NCBI RefSeq assembly: GCF_000332055.1
Contig: NZ_ALVZ01000227.1
Span: 42,306-106,305 of the forward strand
Direction of reading: 5' to 3'
Length of the DNA: 64,000 nucleotides
From: Xenococcus sp. PCC 7305
Lineage (GTDB): Bacteria; Cyanobacteriota; Cyanobacteriia; Cyanobacteriales; Xenococcaceae
Shown piece by piece: positions 62,006 to 64,000 of this stretch. Position numbers and translations under genes: made by a program. The first letter of the stretch is position 1, and the number at the start of each line of letters is the position of its first letter. Below the pieces are notes generated by a model that did no database searches, was not told the DNA's origin, and was given only the letters and a program-made list of their open reading frames with translations.

Positions 62006-62446
62006 CCCGTCAAGCATCTTCTGAGCTAACATCTGAATTTCAGATGATGTCATATCTTGCAAATGTTTTGTGATCCCCCACTCGTGACCAAACGGATCGC
62101 GCACACGAGCAAATCTTTCACCCCAAAACATATCGGTCGGCTCCATGAGAATCTGCGCCCCGTTTTCGATCATTTTGGCGACCATGGCATCGCAGTCATC
62201 GACGTATAGATGAATGGCAACGCTGGTAGCACCTAATGATGAAGGACTTGGGGAACCCCCATGTTCGGGCAACTCCTCACTCAAAAAGAACCGCGCACTA
62301 CCAATTTGAAACTCGCAGTGCATGACTCGACCGTCTGGCATGTTCAGCAAAAGCGTTGGAGAAGTGTCAAAGACTTGGGCATAAAAATCAACAGCCTCTG
62401 TAGCATTGCTAACACTGAGATAGGGGACAAATTCTAAGGTTTTCAT
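61991..62446 (-). CDS. VOC-superfamily (PhnB/glyoxalase-like) protein
   Basis: 151 residues from the ATG at 62446 (MKTLEFVPYLSV); an upstream TTG would add five residues. The vicinal oxygen chelate fold is indicated by FYAQVFDTSPTLL, DGRVMHCEFQIGSARFFLSEE, VAIHLYVDDCDAMVAKMIE and RVRDPFGHEWGI. This is the PhnB-like subgroup, whose members resist or modify small molecules or have no proven activity. Metal ligands of glyoxalase I are only partly kept (H of MHCEF, E of HEW). It lies 30 bp upstream of the fusion gene on the same strand, and downstream of the inositol monophosphatase gene with 36 bp between. Confidence 0.88.
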   Translation of the reverse strand: MKTLEFVPYLSVSNATEAVDFYAQVFDTSPTLLLNMPDGRVMHCEFQIGSARFFLSEELPEHGGSPSPSSLGATSVAIHLYVDDCDAMVAKMIENGAQILMEPTDMFWGERFARVRDPFGHEWGITKHLQDMTSSEIQMLAQKMLDGTAET

Positions 62447-62482
62447 CGTAAAGTTTGCCAAAGTTGAATACTCATTACTTAA

Positions 62483-63298
62483 TCACGAATACAAATCTGC
62501 TGGTAAACGGGGACTTTCGAGTAATGCCTGACTAAGACTATCGTGGATCTTGCTGTTAGTTACCAAAAGACGACCTGATGAGATGTCTACAGGGCTGTTA
62601 TCATAAGCTGTGACTAATCCGCCAGCTTCTTCTACGATTACAATCCCTGCTGTAATATCCCAAGGACTTAAACCCCTTTCCCAATAACCATCCAATCTTC
62701 CGCACGCGACATCAGTTAGATCAATAGAAGCTGCGCCGCTACGACGCACACCCTGAGTTAGATGAGTGAGATAGCAAAACTCGGCATAATTATTATCAGT
62801 AGTTTCTCGGCGATCGTAGGCAAACCCCGTGACCAAAATTGTATTCTTGAGTTGTGCTGTCTGCGATACCTGAATCGGACGATGATTAAGCGTTGCTCCA
62901 AAACCCTTAGCCGCGCGGAATAATTCATTACGAAAAGGATTATAAACTACTCCCACTTGGGGAATGCCGTCAATCATCAAGCCAATAGAAACGGCTGAGA
63001 CAGGATAACCATGGGCATAATTAGTTGTTCCATCCAAGGGATCGATCGCCCAAAGATATTTAGCGTCATTTCCGCCCAAGGTTCCCGATTCCTCTGCTAG
63101 GATCTGATGACCAGGAACATGGCGATTTAGCACTTTTAGGACTATAGCTTCTGCTGCTTTGTCAGCTTCGGTCACTAGGTCACCAGAACGACCTTTCTCT
63201 TGAATATTCTTAAGATTACGAAACTTATCTTGTAATACAGTGCCTGCTTCCAAGGCCGCTTCGCTCGCAATATCTAAAAATGCCTGTAATTGACTCAT
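62483..63298 (-). CDS. suhB: Inositol monophosphatase family protein
   Basis: 271 residues, usual IMPase length. Metal and phosphate motifs: ILAEESGTLGG (Glu near 69-70), WAIDPLDGTTNYAHGYP (about 83-99; DPLDGT) and WERGLSPWDITAGIVIVEEAGG (final Asp in PWDITAG). Enzymes of this family dephosphorylate inositol-1-phosphate, or related sugar phosphates and histidinol phosphate in some bacteria; the cyanobacterial homologues are typically broad-specificity. It heads a likely minus-strand run with the VOC and fusion genes. ATG at 63298. Confidence 0.93.
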   Translation of the reverse strand: MSQLQAFLDIASEAALEAGTVLQDKFRNLKNIQEKGRSGDLVTEADKAAEAIVLKVLNRHVPGHQILAEESGTLGGNDAKYLWAIDPLDGTTNYAHGYPVSAVSIGLMIDGIPQVGVVYNPFRNELFRAAKGFGATLNHRPIQVSQTAQLKNTILVTGFAYDRRETTDNNYAEFCYLTHLTQGVRRSGAASIDLTDVACGRLDGYWERGLSPWDITAGIVIVEEAGGLVTAYDNSPVDISSGRLLVTNSKIHDSLSQALLESPRLPADLYS

Positions 63299-64000
63299 TG
63301 TAATAATTTTAATAACTAGTGTTTACTGATAACTGATCAGACAATATAACAACCGAAAGCTTTATAGATAAAGGAATGCAATACCCCTCAAGGTAGCACT
63401 GATCTAAATTTGTCTTATATTTCTCGAATTTGTTATGCATTATTTTAACTCCGGCTTTCCCTTTTTTGACGGCTCTATGTTTACCATTGGAGAGGAACGA
63501 CCTCTAACGGTCATAATTGCTTGCGATCGCAGAAAATCAAATCGAATCTGATGCTTGGCTCATTGCTAAGCTAAACAACCGCCTCAATGATGCGATCTTT
63601 GCCAAGGGGAAACATGATAATGCGATCGCGAAAAGAATTGTTTCAGATTTTGCTGAAGTGGGATAATTTTAATAGCGAAGATCTTAACGGGCCCTACCAA
63701 GGAATCTGGGACTTTGTTGTTGTTGCCAACCCTTTCTTTTCTCCCACCAGTACCAGCGCTAGAAACGCAGGCTACTCAGCTCAGTTTGGCCAGGTAAGCG
63801 TAGTAAGCGATCGCCCGGTGGTTACGCACCCTTACTAGAGGTTGGTGTCGTAATTTCTCAGTACACAAATCTCGTCTTGAGGACAAAATGAGGCTGCTAG
63901 TGGACGCGGGCGTAAATAAGCTATCTATCAACGAAGGGCAAAAAGCTGATGTATCAAGACTTATTACTCATTACTTATTACTTATTACTTCCGCGCAGCG
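63299..64000. other. Gene-poor stretch, possibly a decayed gene, with an AGTAATR array at the window end
   Basis: 702 bp. Three overlapping or abutting open stretches on the plus strand are in three different frames: 63435-63551, 63517-63666 and 63587-63838. Together they could be a frameshifted remnant, but I recognise no family. The last array, TTACTCATTACTTATTACTTATTACTT at 63963-63991, is the pyrimidine-rich form of the AGTAATR family. Confidence 0.35.

Overview
The window is chromosomal DNA from a cyanobacterium. Evidence: palindromic HIP1 octamers (GCGATCGC) scattered through genes on both strands; a set of genes largely confined to cyanobacteria and plastids (CRR6-like NDH-1 assembly factor, FurC-type regulator, NblR-like regulator, DUF2605/DUF2973/DUF2949/DUF2811 proteins, a 1927-residue TamB/TIC236-type protein, an RNase E ending in the Arg-rich PNPase-docking motif); and a ThrRS without a TGS domain. 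Moderate AT content, many 7-bp tandem repeats and large secreted RTX/FG-GAP proteins fit a large-genome, possibly baeocytous or filamentous lineage; genus is not determinable from sequence reading alone.

Layout. 1-13 kb: end of a YifB/ComM ATPase, crr6, furC, an O-methyltransferase-sufE unit, a membrane-sensing cluster (coiled-coil protein, haem-binding Tll0287-like/HAMP protein, MscS channel fused to a cyclic-nucleotide-binding domain), an M20 amidohydrolase, glnB (P-II, TTG start), clpB and a DUF2993 protein. 13-25 kb: rRNA pseudouridine synthase, RodZ-like protein, ROK glucokinase, NAD kinase, nblR, and a thrS-glyA-wecA-cinA run on the minus strand. 24-36 kb: small cyanobacterial proteins, tamB, a seven-repeat FG-GAP protein, and rne-rnhB. 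36-51 kb: cysteine desulfurase, a sulfatase, a two-gene unit of substrate-binding-like proteins (one carrying a VWA domain), a small island with two toxin-antitoxin modules (one toxin dead by two nonsense codons) and a complete insertion sequence, then murT, a HAD phosphatase, a pRiA4b-ORF3-like protein and a ResB-like protein. 51-64 kb: pth, a DUF2811 protein, a gene-free stretch with DnaA-box-like 9-mers, a Crp-family regulator, a DALR-domain protein interrupted by an octamer minisatellite, a 1151-residue RTX protein, an integral membrane protein, an 843-residue alpha/beta-hydrolase/periplasmic-binding-protein fusion, a VOC protein and an inositol monophosphatase, ending in a gene-poor, apparently decayed stretch.

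The most striking feature that gene annotation does not explain is the repeat landscape. Arrays of 7-bp units (GGCAGAR, GGATGAR, TAATRRG types) sit at gene ends. In six cases they form inverted pairs of the same family, always purine-rich on the left and pyrimidine-rich on the right, bracketing either about 50-100 bp or whole genes (cinA, rnhB, DUF2993-rluB-rodZ). Next to two arrays lies a 45-bp palindromic element whose two copies differ at seven positions: four form two compensatory stem pairs and three lie in the terminal loop. The arrays have changed protein ends (glucokinase C terminus, possibly NblR and RNase HII start choice), and a separate 9 x 8-bp array lies inside an open reading frame where copy-number change would shift the frame.
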